Source: Microplitis mediator (Eukaryota > Arthropoda > Insecta > Hymenoptera > Braconidae). From it: 64,000 bases of DNA. The translations under genes were made by a program, and so were the position numbers. Positions 1 through 11,240 of this stretch are shown here, piece by piece; position 1 is the first letter of the stretch; each line of letters starts with the position of its first letter. Under the pieces are notes generated by a model. The model was not told the DNA's origin, ran no database searches, and saw only the letters and a list, made by a program, of their open reading frames with translations. The stretch covers positions 10,969,662-11,033,661 of the forward strand of contig NC_079970.1 of assembly GCF_029852145.1 (NCBI RefSeq), given 5' to 3'.

Positions 1-1548
1 AACTATCGAACTGTGAACTGACGAATTGTGTCGATTTTTGGTTTGACGACACTTTTTATAATCTCTTATCAGGTCTACTCGAAGTACTGTTTTTGGGGGA
101 AAACTGTGTCCGATCGGAGCACAGTTCCTATGGGACCTTTCCCTTTCTCTATGATTTTCAACTTAGGAAAGTGGGAAGGGCATGCCCCTATGTGGACCTA
201 TGTGCGTGCGCACTCACACATACACCCACATGTACCATATTTTATTTATAAAAATATAAAAATTTAAATATTTAAATTTGTTTATACTTATTGTTTAAAT
301 TTATTTATAATAATATTATTCAAATTTATTTATAATAATATCATTAAAATTACCTATAATAATATTATTTAAATTCATTTATAATAATATTACTTAATTT
401 ATTTATAACAATATTACTTAAATTTATCTATACTAATATTATTTAAATTTATTTATAAATTTATTTAATGTTATAATTATTAGCTTAAAATATCAATTTT
501 AGTTAACGTTGATATTATTTAAATTGGCGTTGAGCCTATATTATTTAATTATTGTTATAGGTTTTATTTAACTTAAAAATTATTAATTTTGTTGGTCAAT
601 TAAATCCTAATTTGAATTTAAGATAGGTGGCTAGCAGCCGACTCTATTTGTAATATTGAAAGTAAAAATTATATTTTCTATCTTAAATTTTAAATTATTC
701 ATGACGTTTTTGTATGAATTTTTAATTATATTTTTAATTATTCTTTCAATTGAAGTGATAAATTGAATTATTCTTTTATTTATTTAAAAAGTCTATGTTG
801 GACCATCTTAGAAATTATTATTGAATTATTAGTTATTCTTGTAATTGGAGTTGATGAGTTATATATTTAAATAATAATATTACGTGTAGAGATTATTTAT
901 TTGATTATTAATTTTTCTTGTAGTTGAAATTGATGAGTTATACATTTGAATTTAGAGATTATTAATTTTTCTTGTAGTATATATTTGAGTTTCGTTTTTA
1001 AAAATTATTTATTGGATTGCTATTTATTATTTGAATATTTTCCTATTTTATTTATTCTTTTAAATTGTTTATTTAAATATATTTTTTTTTTTTCATTTGT
1101 TTTAAATTATTGAGTTTCAGTTAATGACCATTTCGTCATTAAAATTAGATTTTTCTATTTGTTTTGTGATGCCACGATGTCTCGACAAAGTGCACTTAAA
1201 GAGAAAGTAAGGGATTAAGATTATTTTATTTTTAGCTCAAAATTTATGTTCCACGTACACTTTTTGTTGATAAATATTTTTGTTTTCTACGAAAAGTGTT
1301 TCCAGATGGCCTTTGGGCCTTTACAATTGCCCGAGGGGTCATTAAGACTACGTTTAGGTGTTTGCTCTAGCATTTCAAAAAATGTCAAAGCAAACAAGTC
1401 TTAATCCCTTAAAAGCATTTTTACAACTACGTCATGCCTTATCAATAAAAATTATCAAAAATATAAAAGTAATTATAGAAAAAAATAAAATCTGGTCGTC
1501 GGCTCGATTTTCATCAATAAAACAAAATTAGTAATAAAAATATAACGT
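1..1548. other. AT-rich DNA without a recognised gene
   Basis: No convincing coding region is visible on either strand. The stretch is very AT-rich and holds a short-unit tandem repeat at about 296-466. Bases 1300-1548 flank the truncated end of the BEL/Pao element and could be decayed element sequence, but I recognise no motif there. Confidence 0.6.
296..466. repeat. AT-rich tandem repeat, unit about 25 bp
   Basis: About six and a half imperfect copies of a unit resembling AAATTTATTTATAATAATATT follow one another. Copies differ by single substitutions such as TTTACC or TTCATT, which indicates an old array. Confidence 0.7.
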
Positions 1549-2374
1549 TCAGCATTTAGCTGGACGTAACAATAAAATTTTCATTTCAGTCAAGGTTCTC
1601 TCTTCCACACTCATAGATTTATATTTGAAAGTACTGGATTTGAGCATACGCCAACAATATGCGAGAGAATTTATAAGTGTAGAGTAAGACGAGAAGCGTT
1701 GGAACAGGTTTGCGGCGGTAGCAATTAAACAGGTATTTTTTCTCACACCAGGAAGTTCTGATGGGGTAAGTTGAATGGAAACAGGCCATTCCCTTTGATC
1801 CTGTGAGAGCCAAGACGGGCCTTCAAACCACCTGTGATTGGTTAAGAAGTCAGAGGGGAGTTGATCCCTGGACAAGCAATCAGCTGGATTGTCTTGAGTT
1901 CGGACATATCGCCACTCTACTTCATTTCCAAGAGATTGGATTTCTGCGACGCAATTGGCTTCAAAAACCTTGAGGGAGTGAGGTGATCGTTTCAACCATT
2001 GGAGAACAATAGTAGAGTGAACAAAATATAATTTGAGATTTAGAGAAGTTGAAGGCTGGGAGTGTGTCTCGATATAGTCGTGAGATTAATTGTACGCTAC
2101 ACAATTTCAATTTTGGTATTGTCATGTCCTTGAGAGGGGCAACTCTCGATTTTGAGCAAGCTAACCAGACAATTTTTTGTCCGTGTTAATCTGTTGATCG
2201 TACATACAAACACGCACCATAGCCAACCTTACTTGCGTCACAGAATCCGTGTATTTGTATGTCAATTGCATTGGGAATGATGAGATTACGCTCAATAGAG
2301 AAATCTTTGATACGAGGTAGTTGTTCGGAAAATTTAAGCCAGTGGGAGTGGAATTCTTGCGGAACGGCTTCGTC
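1549..2374 (-). pseudogene. BEL/Pao RNase H and linker remnant
   Basis: A 148-codon open stretch at 1549-1995 contains VEWRYVRTQDNPADCLSRD, the typical end of a BEL/Pao RNase H (the NPADxxSR motif). The preceding segment (1996-2374) continues in other frames and contains HGFCDASKVGYGACLY, the start of the RNase H fold with its catalytic aspartate. Frames are broken by indels and by a stop after the LYVRSTD segment. The product would act in DNA synthesis of the element; no function is expected now. Confidence 0.75.
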
Positions 2375-3868
2375 CTAATGAATCTTGATTTTCCAATATT
2401 CTTGGATAATGGTTTTTGCGGCTAAAACCACAGGACCCAGAAGGCCGATGGGGTCAAAAATTTTTGCAATGTCCGATAGAATTGGATGCTTGGTTATTTT
2501 TCGAGAAGGATCAATTGGATTGACAGTATAAATAAAACTGTCAGTACGTGAATTCCAGACAACACCAAGAGTTTTTGTAATTGGATCATCATTAATTGCA
2601 CAGTCTAAGTCGAGAGTTTTTTCATCAAAATTATCGAGAGTACGTTGATGATGAGATGCCCATTGTCTCAGTCCAAAACCCCCTTTTCTTACAAGTTGGA
2701 TGATTTCATCGCGTAATTGTAAAATTTCAGCCAGAGAATTAGTTCCAGTCAAATGATTGTCGACATAAAAATCTCGTTTCAAGATTTTAGAAGCTCTTGG
2801 GAAGTTATGGACTTTATCATCAGCAAGTTGATTTACCGTATGCGTTGCCAAGAACGGTGCAGCAGGTACTCCAAATATCACTCGTTGAAGCTCAAAGGTA
2901 CTAATAATGTTATTATGATAGTGAAGTATTCGTTGGAATTTGTGATGATCAGGATAGACACAAATTTGTCGATACATTTGTGCAATATCTCAGGACATAG
3001 CATAGACATGCGTTCAGAAACGTAAGAGAATAGTAAAGAGATGGCCTTGGATAGTAGGTCCGGTCAACAAGACTTCATTTAGAGAAATACCTTTATCAGA
3101 TTTGGCAGAAGCGTTAAATACGACGCGCACCTTGGTGGTGGTGCTGAAAGCTTTAATCACCGGGTCGTGAGGCATATAATATCCAGGTTCATGATTGTCT
3201 GAGACATGTACCATGTGACCAAGATCGATGTATTCTCGCATAACTTTACAATATTCTGTCTTAAGCTGCGCATCAGCATTTAATCTCCTCTGGAAAGAAG
3301 AAAATCGTCTGTAAGCTTGGGTTTTTGAATCTCCGAATTCAACATTTTCAACACGGAATGTTAGTTGAACAACGTAGCGTCTGTCAGTATTACGAGTAGT
3401 GTGACAGTGATAATGAGTTTCACATAGATAGTCGTTCAGAGATCTAAAGCTCTTTGGGCCTGCGTCCTCAATTATCCAAAATCTAGTTAATTGACTTGAT
3501 AGATCTGTTAATCGACAAGATACAGGTTGCACGTCATTGTCATTATTGACTCCCCCCGCTACGACCCAGCCAAGTTGTGTTTTTTGCAAGATTATATCAC
3601 AGGCATTATGTGAGAGGTTAATTTGCCCGATGTATAAGAAAGATAAAGTGGTTCCTGAACCAATGAGTACATCAACTGTTCGTGGTACATGAAATTGAGG
3701 ATCAGCCGATCTTACATTTTTGGGTATGTGAATTACGTTACGTGGAAACGTTTCACTTTGACTTAAGTCCGCAATTCGGTCAACTGTTAAGAATGATAAT
3801 GATTTTTGAAATTTATTATTCAGAGATTTGCAAGTTCCTTGAACAATGTGCTTGGAGAAGGTTTTCAT
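2375..3868 (-). pseudogene. BEL/Pao protease and reverse transcriptase remnant
   Basis: Two open stretches (3014-3868 and 2375-2977) lie in the same frame and are separated by two in-frame TGA stops near 2980-3013. The upstream part has a DVLIGSGTTLSF-like segment where a retropepsin sits, followed by the BEL/Pao linker and RT start (VRVVFNASAKS). The downstream part has the RT palm motif FYVDNHLTG, in which the second aspartate of YVDD is replaced by asparagine. That residue binds metal in all known RTs, so this copy would be inactive even without the stops. Confidence 0.85.
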
Positions 3869-3879
3869 TCCATTAACTG

Positions 3880-4400
3880 CTCTGATAGGAAGAAAACAAA
3901 TTTGCGTTGGAAGTTTTAAATTTGTGTGTTAAATTTTCTGTAATGAAATTGGCTGTTACACAGGTATCAAGCAAGGCACGAGCTCGCATAAAATTACCAG
4001 CTGAATCACGCATCTGTATGATGGCACTCATCATCAATGGAAATCGTGGTGTTCTTAAGATCGTTGCAAGAGTGTGTACGGATAGTCATGCTGTTCCTTC
4101 CTTGTCTGTTACTATTGGAGTGGTAACTTCATCAGGTTTGGAGGTACTGGTTTTTACTGTATTTGGATTAGTTGGCTGATGAGTTGAGGTTTGTTTGAGA
4201 TGTATAGTGTAGTGAAACTTCTGGCGGATTTTGCATTTGATAGAATTGCTGGTCCCCTTATGTTCACGGAGGCAATTTTGGCAAAGTCGGGCTGATTTGA
4301 CGAATTTTATGCGTTGTTCAACTGGTAGAATATTAAAGTTTTGACATTTGTAAAGAGGGTGTGAACCTTTGCATTGAGAACAAGTGATAGATCTTGATGT
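3880..4400 (-). pseudogene. BEL/Pao zinc-knuckle segment
   Basis: On the minus strand from 4382 downwards the frame encodes CSQCKGSHPLYKC, a CX2CX3HX4C knuckle, then a second cysteine pair in LCQNCLREH. Paired knuckles between gag and protease are typical of BEL/Pao. The frame differs from the protease segment to its left, so at least one indel separates them. It is shorter than a continuous coding unit and not a gene by itself. Confidence 0.7.
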
Positions 4401-4496
4401 GAGAAGGGCCCAGGCCGTAGGTTAACCTTTTTGTGTTTTATGAGCGTTTCCTGCATGATCTGTACGTTATCGTTTAAAAGAGTTGTTAGTATTGTG

Positions 4497-4870
4497 CTAT
4501 TGATAGGGTTTACGTGTGCTAAGCCGGATGGCTGTTTTTATTATAAATTTACTAAAAGACTCGAATGTTGAGAGAGTGTTATCTTCAGTAAAAGTTTCTT
4601 CCCATTTGTATCGAATTTCCATTGGTAATTTAAGTTCTAAGATTTGCACTACAAATGCATCAGTCGGTTTTGCGTTTAATGACTCTAAATCATTTAAGTG
4701 TTCACGGGCGTCATCTATGAGTTTGGTAAGATTTTCGTTAGTAGAATTAAGTATGGAACCAAGACCTAAAATAGCATCATAGTGTCTCAAAACTAGTGCG
4801 CGTTCTTTCTAATAAGTTTCGGTTAAAAAGGCCCATGCTTTAGTATAATTTTCTGCACTTGAGTAGTATA
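4497..4870 (-). pseudogene. BEL/Pao gag-like segment (DUF1759-type)
   Basis: The 97-codon open stretch 4497-4790 reads as an alpha-helical gag segment of the type found at the start of BEL/Pao polyproteins (dispersed motifs LGSILNSTNENLTKLID and ELKLPMEIRYKWEE). It lacks its N terminus; a few more residues continue in another frame to about 4870, where homology stops abruptly at a GC-richer stretch. Identification is by recall of the family pattern, not by search. Confidence 0.65.
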
Positions 4871-5041
4871 GAGCATAACTGGGGAGACATGTCTGGCCCC
4901 TACTCCTGGATTTTATGAGGGGGTTTTCTCGAGGGGGAAGGGTGAGGTGGACAGGGGTCTGGTGACGTCACAGGGAATTTCCTTTGTCAGTGTGGAAAGC
5001 GGCTGCATGTGTGGAGGTGTGAAAATATTTAAACGATCTTT

Positions 5042-5171
5042 TATGGCATGCAGGTGTTGAGTTGTGAAAATATTTACATGAGGAAAATAGGAGTTTATGG
5101 CATGCAGGTGTACCGAAGGTGCAATAAATCAAATGGGAAATTAGACATTGGAGTTTATGGCATGCAGGTGT
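5042..5171. repeat. Three spaced copies of TTTATGGCATGCAGGTGT
   Basis: The 18-bp motif occurs at 5042-5059, about 5094-5111 and 5154-5171, so the period is about 52-60 bp. The spacers are not similar to each other. The motif contains GCATGC, a palindromic core. Function unknown. Confidence 0.75.
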
Positions 5172-5503
5172 GGAGATTAAATCTAATGGCGGTATAATTT
5201 AAATAAAAACAGATTTTTGTTTTTTTTTTTATTTAACATTTTCTTCACACGCACACGCTTATTTATAAAAACAAATTTTTTCTATTTTTCACACATACAC
5301 ACACGTACTAATAGAATTAATTTTTTTTTTTTATCGGCATGACACATCCATTTTAAAAGCAGATTATTTTCTATTTTTCCCACATGTATGGATATAAAAA
5401 CAGATATCTTCATTACATCCACACACATACACGCACACGTAAATACTTATATTCACTAATTTTTAAATTTTTTCTAAAAGTTCTCTTCTTCTTCACTGCC
5501 CTC

Positions 5504-5632
5504 TTAACATTCCCGCTTGCGGACGTTGGACCAATCTCCGTTGATGGAGATTCGGTCCCGAATCCTCTCCAAAATATTCAAAAGGCGTTCCGGACACCCG
5601 ACGCTAATGATGTCGAATTGGTATAGCGGCAT
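5504..5632 (-). CDS. Small unidentified open frame, 42 codons
   Basis: A minus-strand ATG at 5632 opens 42 codons ending at TAA 5504-5506. The composition is not low-complexity: it starts MPLYQFDIISVGCPERLLN, then has an amphipathic, arginine-rich stretch. It lies in a GC-richer island inside AT-rich DNA. It could be the broken start of a retroelement gag or an exon. I do not recognise it and give it low weight because of its length. Confidence 0.2.
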   Translation of the reverse strand: MPLYQFDIISVGCPERLLNILERIRDRISINGDWSNVRKREC

Positions 5633-5700
5633 TGTCTTAACCCACTGAAACAAAGATAAATAAATAAAAAATCATTTTTTTGTTTAAAATGTATAAGTAA

Positions 5701-6443
5701 TAGGGTGGGTTAAAAAAATCAACTATTTTTTTTTACAAGTGACACAAAAAAATGGGTTGCTAGACATCTTAAAAATATTCTCACCAAATATGAAGCTCTT
5801 AATTTCAATAGGAAGATGGCGTTGATCGCAGTTTTTTATTTTCTTCTCAGTCCAATAGAAAAAAATTGATACTTCATCATTAATTGATTTTACAGAAAAA
5901 TGTTTTGAGAGAATTTTGTAAGGAATTTAATGTTCTACAAAAAAGGTCTCTTATGTTTTTTCCGTAAACCTCACCATTTGAATGATATTAAAGATTTAAG
6001 TTTGATTATTTTAAGACAAATTTCATTTTTGTTTACGAATTTTATAACTTGACAATAAATGACTATACTGAGAAAAAAATACTATTTTCCAAACAAGAAT
6101 TTCTTGGTTCCAGAAATCCCTTTAAAATACTTATTTCATTATTATTAATTATCAATTTCTTGAGAAAAGAGCATCAAATTTATTTTTGTTATTATATGAA
6201 TTTGATATTATATCATGAGTAAACAAAAGAATAGCTTTACTTAAATTAAATAAAATTATTTCCTTCAATTCTACAAATTCTTGAGACAAAATTATATATT
6301 CTTGAAAATTATCAAGAACATATGTTCTTGTATCAAGTAATGTTCTTAATGAAAGTATTTTTTTTTCTCAGCGTATTATAAATTGCGCAATACACGTTTT
6401 TGTAGGAAATTAACTGCTCTATAAAAACGGTGTCTTATGTTTT
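5701..6443. mobile_element. hAT-like foldback element, left arm
   Basis: The left terminus TAGGGTGGGTTAAAAAAATC followed by a T-run matches the plan of the termini at 50,908 (TAGACCGGTTC, then A-rich, then a T-run) and 59,559. Inside, segments such as GCTCTTAATTTC and TCTTATGTTTTTTCC recur in all three elements. The arm is interrupted at 6444 by a CCC...GGG element and its right terminus is not found. A short inverted relative (ACATAAGACACCATTTTTAT) lies near 38,190. Confidence 0.55.
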
Positions 6444-6735
6444 CCCTGGCGGTTTTGAATCACCCTGGAAACACCCTGGGAGTGGAAACACGGTGGAATC
6501 ACGGTGGATCCAGGGTGGTTACACGGTGGGTTTGTGCCATTTTATCACCCTAATTCCACGGTGGTCACACGGTGTTTCCACGATGATTACACGGTGTACC
6601 CACTATGATTCCACGGTGTATTCACCGAGATTCCACGATGATTAGGCGGTGTACGTGGAATCACGATGGGTACACCGTGTAACCATCGTAGAATCAGGGT
6701 GGGTACACCGTATAACCGCCATGGAATCACGGTGA

Positions 6736-7162
6736 CAAAATGAAAAAAAATCTGTCTATCGGTTGACCCTGCGGGCCAGCCCCAAAACTTCCCGCTGTTT
6801 TCAAGCTCTTGGAGCTCGAAAATACTTTTGTGTGCCATTGTTTTCGAAAAAAACCGATTTTAGCATTTCATTCTCCTACGATATCTCAGGAACGAATTGA
6901 CCGATTTTGATGGTTGAGGTCGCATTCGACGCGTTTTATTGGGTTCTAGAGCTGATTAGATTTTGAAGTTGATCGTATGAGTCGTTTCTGAGAAATCAAT
7001 AAAAAACTAAAAAAAAAATTTTTTTTTCGTAATTCGCCAATATTTTCGAGTCTACTTGATCAAATGATCTGAAATTTTTAGCAAAGTTGATGGCCAACGA
7101 TCTTTTTCGATTGCCGCTTTAACCATTCAAATCGGTTCATTAGTTAAAAAGTTATAGACCGG

Positions 7163-7220
<58 letters not shown>

Positions 7221-7382
7221 TTACAGATACTCGGACATCATTCTGAAAATAGTTAGGATAGCTTCCTAGGACCTCAAAACGTCGACATCTAATGAAATTT
7301 CGATTTTCGCAAATCGGGGTAAAAACAATAACTTCCCAATTTTTCGAAAATCGTCGATTTTCTTAGCGGGAGGTTAAAAAAC
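6736..7382 (-). repeat. Copy of the TTAACTTCCCGC dispersed repeat
   Basis: Read on the minus strand from 7382, it begins TTTTTTAACCTCCCGCTAAG and continues with segments shared with 52,353-59,388 and 63,546-64,000 (for example the GATGATGTCCGAGT block and the ATCGGTTCATT block). It sits inside E1, so it inserted after E1 or E1 carries it. No protein frame is recognisable. Confidence 0.75.
7164..7217. repeat. (CA)n microsatellite
   Basis: Uninterrupted CA dinucleotides occupy a fixed place in the dispersed repeat copy; the copy near 59,210 also has CA-rich runs at the same place. Confidence 0.95.
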
Positions 7383-7442
7383 CCACCGTGGATCCACCGT
7401 GATTCCAGGGTGTTTCCGGGGTGATTCCAATCCGCCAGGGTT

Positions 7443-7672
7443 GGCAATTAAATGAAGCCTTCAAAAGATATTCATCATCAAACTTTCATGTGTACTGATT
7501 TTAAGAGTTTTTGATTAGATAATCGAAAAATTTCAATTTAGTTTATGAATTTCATACAAATTCCACTTTATGTCCTAAATATTTTCATTACTTCACTTTT
7601 ATTTTAAAAATTTTTCTTCAATGATTCTAAACATTTTATTTTTAATATTTAGAAATCACGACCCTAGCGGAC
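7443..7672. other. AT-rich, no gene
   Basis: Plain AT-rich sequence after E1, probably the continuation of the hAT-like foldback interrupted by E1. I see no coding signal. Confidence 0.4.
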
Positions 7673-7996
7673 CTGATTTACCGTAAATCTACGGTATTTT
7701 ACGGTAAATCCACCGTGACAATTAGACTAGACTCACCATAATTTACGGTAAACCCACCGTAGTTTACGGTAAACCTACCGTAATTTACGGTAAACCCACC
7801 GTAAATTTTTAGTAAGTTTTACTGCAAACCCGGGAAAAAAAAATTATATATAATTATATAGAATTATGATAAAAAGAATATAATATAAAAGAAAAAAAAC
7901 CTCGCCAACTGCTGGGCTTGAACCCAAGCTTTTCTGATTCGAAGTCTGATGTGTTAACCACTTTGCTGAATCACAAACTTGAAAGGATAAGTTAAT
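7673..7996. mobile_element. TTTACGGTAAA microrepeat element, one terminus visible
   Basis: It starts CCCTAGCGGACCTG and runs into repeated TTTACGGTAAA-type palindromes. The start resembles the CCCT(A/C/G)GCGG termini of E1, E2 and E3. I cannot find its inverted partner, and E2 starts at 7997, so it may be truncated or interleaved with another foldback. Confidence 0.45.
7906..7985 (-). pseudogene. tRNA-like sequence
   Basis: Reading the minus strand, an A-box-like AGCAAAGTGGTTAA, an anticodon-loop-like CAGACTTCGAATC and a B-box GGGTTCAAGCCC are spaced as in a tRNA. The acceptor ends do not pair well, so I call it a tRNA-derived sequence inside a repeat and not a working tRNA gene. Similar material lies inverted at 8586-8662. 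Confidence 0.55.
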
Positions 7997-9025
7997 CCCT
8001 CGCGGTTTTGCGAATGCCGTAAAAATGCCGTAAATTTTCGGCATTTATGCACATGCCGTAAATTTACCATAATAATTTGGTAGTAATATGGTTATATTGG
8101 CCAGTTTTTTCCCTGTAGTTATGCCATATACTTACTGTACTTATACTGTAGAGTTATCAGATTACTACAGTAGTATTACTATAAAAATGCCGAACTTTTA
8201 CCAAAAAAATGCTGTAAAAAAACTATAAAAATGCCGAACATTTACCAAAAAAATGCTGTATAAAAACCGTAATAATATGATAATTTTATAATAATAAAAT
8301 CGTATTTTTTTGGTAATAATACCGTAGATATCCTGCGATTTTGCCAGATTTATCCTGATATAATGGAAAATTGTAAAAAAGTTGGTTCTATTTTTTGTTT
8401 GCTTCTGCATCTAAAATCATTGAAAATGTGCAAAATGTAAATTTTTTTATTTTATTCTATTAGTTCACACATTTCTTTTTCAAACAAAAGAATGTGAGTG
8501 AATATAACAATCCGGGAAAATTGAGTTTTTCAATTTTCTTAAGTTTGTTTGTATCCATATAAATACAATTAGTATCAGGTTTCAAGTAAGCGATTTGGCA
8601 TGATGGTTAACAGATCAGACTTTGAATCGTTAGGACATGGGATCGAACTCACGGATTGACGGGTATTTTTTTTTTTTTTTTATGACAGTTATTGAATATA
8701 TAACTTTATAATGTTATATATAATTACATAAAATTATATATAACTAAATAAAATTTTATATAATTTTATTTCCGGGTAGAACGGTTTGATACTGCAAAAA
8801 TGCCGAAAATATACGATAAATATGCTGTATAAATACGGTTTTAATGCGGTTAAAATACCGTATATTTTCTGTTTTATTACCGTAAATATTCTGAATTTAT
8901 TTCGTAAATTTTTGGTAGTAATGCGGCAAAAAAACTGGCCAAAATAACTTGAGTAATACCATATTTATGCAGTATTTATACCGTATCATTCCGGTATTAT
9001 TTCGGTATTTCCAAAACCGCGAGGG
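7997..9025. mobile_element. CCC...GGG element E2 (CCCTCGCGGTTTTG termini)
   Basis: Perfect 14-bp terminal inverted repeats, CCCTCGCGGTTTTG at 7997 and CAAAACCGCGAGGG ending at 9025. AT flanks both sides (7995-7996 and 9026-9027). The body is rich in ATGCCGTAAATTTACGGCAT-like palindromes and contains a tRNA-like sequence at 8586-8662. Confidence 0.85.
8586..8662 (+). pseudogene. tRNA-Gln-like sequence
   Basis: Plus-strand GGCATGATGGTTAA (A-box-like), AGACTTTGAATC (as in the anticodon arm of tRNA-Gln) and GGGATCGAACTC (B-box-like) are in tRNA order. Stems are imperfect. With the inverted copy at 7906-7985 it lies in two facing arms, each continuing outwards into AT-rich DNA and a CCCGG motif. 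Confidence 0.5.
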
Positions 9026-9667
9026 ATTGTATACATTTATTTGGATACAAATGGACTTTAGAAAATTGAAGACATTAATAAATGATTGATTCTATTATTT
9101 GGATTGGATTTAATTATGTTTTTGTTTATAGGGTAAAGAGACCAATAGCGGTATACCCACTAATAGTGGGGCAATAATTCCTTCTTTTGGCAAATTAAAA
9201 AAAAATGAGAAGTTAAAATCTTTTAAACTTAACTAAGACTTTTTTAATTTTATATCTCAGTTTTTTATAACTTAATTCATTGTCGAAACTTCAAAATTTT
9301 TTAGCTGTCATCCCGCTTTGGGTCTTGTTAGTTTATTTCCAAGAATAAAAAAAAAAGTTTTTTTTCATAACATTTATGAATGCGATAATAAATTAAAAAA
9401 TTTTATAGACTTTATTTTATTAATCATTATGCAGTTTTTATGAATAATCTTACGTTGTTTGGTCGTATCTAAATTTTTTCTCAAAATATTATGATTCACA
9501 CACCCGCACAGCTCGATATTCACGCAGAAATTGCCATTCGATCAAAATTTTTAGAACTTAATTGAATAAAATTTTATATAATTACATAAAATTATATAAA
9601 ATTTTTTCAACCGAATGTATAAATATGTATGATTATATATAAGATAACATAATTATGTATATTTATA

Positions 9668-9712
<45 letters not shown>

Positions 9713-9721
9713 CTATAATTA
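9026..9721. other. AT-rich spacer with an AT microsatellite
   Basis: No coding region is visible. A run of TA dinucleotides lies at about 9676-9709. Confidence 0.6.
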
Positions 9722-10017
9722 CCCGATGAAAAAAGGTTTTGTCTAATCATATATAATTATGCACAGTCATCTATATATGATTGAATCCGAAAATTGGCCA
9801 GGTCTAATTATATATAATCAGATATGTTTATACATGATCATATATGATTATATATAATCATGCATGAACGAATATAGTCATTTTTTAAATTTCTTTTAGA
9901 ATATCTGTAAATTATTAATTAAGTAATTTAATTAGGATTTATTGTCTTCATCAATTTAAATGTCGGTTAAAATTGAATGATAAAAAAAAAATTATTATCT
10001 GTTGACTACTATTTTAC

Positions 10018-10095
10018 TACGAGGTCACCCGTCCAATGAATGTCCCACGCCGATGCTGCTTAACTTTGGTTATCGATGGATTGTAGTCAGATCCC
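10018..10095 (-). pseudogene. 5S-rRNA-like fragment (SINE3-like)
   Basis: On the minus strand the segments AGTTAAGCAGCATCGGCGTG and GGACGGGTGACC match, in order and spacing, the internal promoter half of eukaryotic 5S rRNA (AATTAAGCAGCGTCGG ... GATGGGGGACC). It is about 75 bp, diverged and lacks both 5S ends, so it is a 5S-derived repeat fragment and not a 5S gene. Confidence 0.7.
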
Positions 10096-10734
10096 CTAGT
10101 CTAATCTACACTTATAATTAAGAAAAGTTGATGCCATTCCCTGGCGGATCCGTTTTCGCCGTGGGTTTCAGTGTAACTTAGTGTAATCCGAATTACACTG
10201 AAAATACACCGGAATTTCACGTGTATCACAAGGTGGGTTTGTGAAAATTTCACTTTTAATTTACCCTTGTTTCACACTAATCTACTGACACTTTTTTTAC
10301 ATTCTATTACCATTGAGTTTCCACTGTATATTCTAGTGGTTCAAGCGCCACCGTACAAACTCGCTAAAAAATCGACGTATCAACGGTGTATTTCGTTAAA
10401 AAACGCTGTTTTGTCTACCATGATGACAAGAGGTTTCTACTGTGTTTCCTTGGAGTTTTTACGACGTATTGTCTGCGTTTTCTAGCGTATTTTTAAAATT
10501 TTTAAATTTTTGGTGTAATTAGTATCTAAAATAGTTATTTTCACGTTGAAGGAGTTCGTGCACTGAAAAAGCCGTATAATATCGTGTAATTTGAGCGTAA
10601 AATTGAAATTCCCACTAAAACCGCTGCCGTGTAAAATAAGTGTAGTTTTGGTGTACTCTTTCTTTCATCGAAGCTCCGGTGGGAAGAGCATGTAAAAACC
10701 GTGTGATAAGATGTAATTTAAGCGCCCGAGTAAA

Positions 10735-11240
10735 AAAAATTATATGTGATTTTATATAATTATTTTTGTGACAGACACTTGAAATCTACGACATTTAGTG
10801 CCTATAGCCGGCAGCTAAAAATATTAGATAAGATACAGCTGGTAAAAAAGATACCTAATCGTTCTAATAGTGACGTCATCATCGGATCAAAAAATATTTT
10901 GTGGTTACATGTGCGATAGCAAACGACTAAAAAATATCGAAGTAACTTAATGAGCCATCTTGTGACAAAATTTATCATCATTTGAATTAGTCCACTTACC
11001 GACTTCTCTCTAATTTTCAACAAATACTCAAAACAATCTTATCAAATAAATAAACGCGGATTTATAACCTGCCATTTATAAGCACTAAATGTAGTAAATT
11101 TCAAATATCTGTCACAAAAACTAATGTATTTATCTAGTACAATCGAGTCTAAGACGCTCGCGTGTTGGTACCCTCGCCTTCGGCTCGGGCACCAATCTTC
11201 ACACTCATGTCTTAAACACGATTGCACTCGATAGATAAAC
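10735..11240. repeat. Inner foldback with GC-rich hairpin
   Basis: Bases 10,755-10,803 (GTGACAGACACTTGAAATC ... ACATTTAGTGC) reappear inverted at about 11,080-11,130. Beside it, 11,140-11,220 forms an imperfect hairpin around CGCCTTCGGC, with outer arms CTAAGAC and GTCTTAA. It is a separate repeat inside E3; no coding signal. Confidence 0.5.

Larger units (their letters stand above)
1549..4870 (-). mobile_element. Degenerate BEL/Pao LTR retrotransposon, internal part
   Basis: Reading the minus strand from 4870 to 1549 gives, in order, a gag-like segment, two zinc knuckles, a retropepsin-like segment, reverse transcriptase and RNase H, which is the BEL/Pao domain order. Frames change several times and in-frame stops are present. 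Integrase is missing at the left end and no LTR is recognised at either side, so this is a truncated, dead copy. Family assignment rests on typical BEL/Pao motifs such as HGFCDASKVGYGACLY in the RNase H part and FYVDNHLTG in the RT. Confidence 0.85.
4871..5700. other. Non-coding stretch with short dispersed repeats
   Basis: This stretch lies between the BEL/Pao remnant and the first hAT-like foldback. It holds three copies of an 18-bp motif (next entry), poly-T tracts, AC-rich microsatellite-like runs near 5245-5450 and a small minus-strand open frame at 5504-5632. Confidence 0.5.
6444..7440. mobile_element. CCC...GGG element E1 (CCCTGGCGG termini)
   Basis: The left end CCCTGGCGGTTTTGAATCAC and the inverted right end agree over about 50 bp with few mismatches (right end ...GGAATCCGCCAGGG on the reverse strand plan). 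Flanks are TT on both sides (6442-6443, 7441-7442), so a 2-bp duplication is likely. The arms are built from alternating CACGGTGG and CCACCGTG motifs. A dispersed repeat copy (6736-7382) fills the middle. Confidence 0.85.

Noticed and set aside
7906..8662. Two tRNA genes
   Set aside because: A and B boxes are visible but acceptor stems do not pair and both copies lie in the arms of a repeat; I list them as tRNA-derived sequences only.
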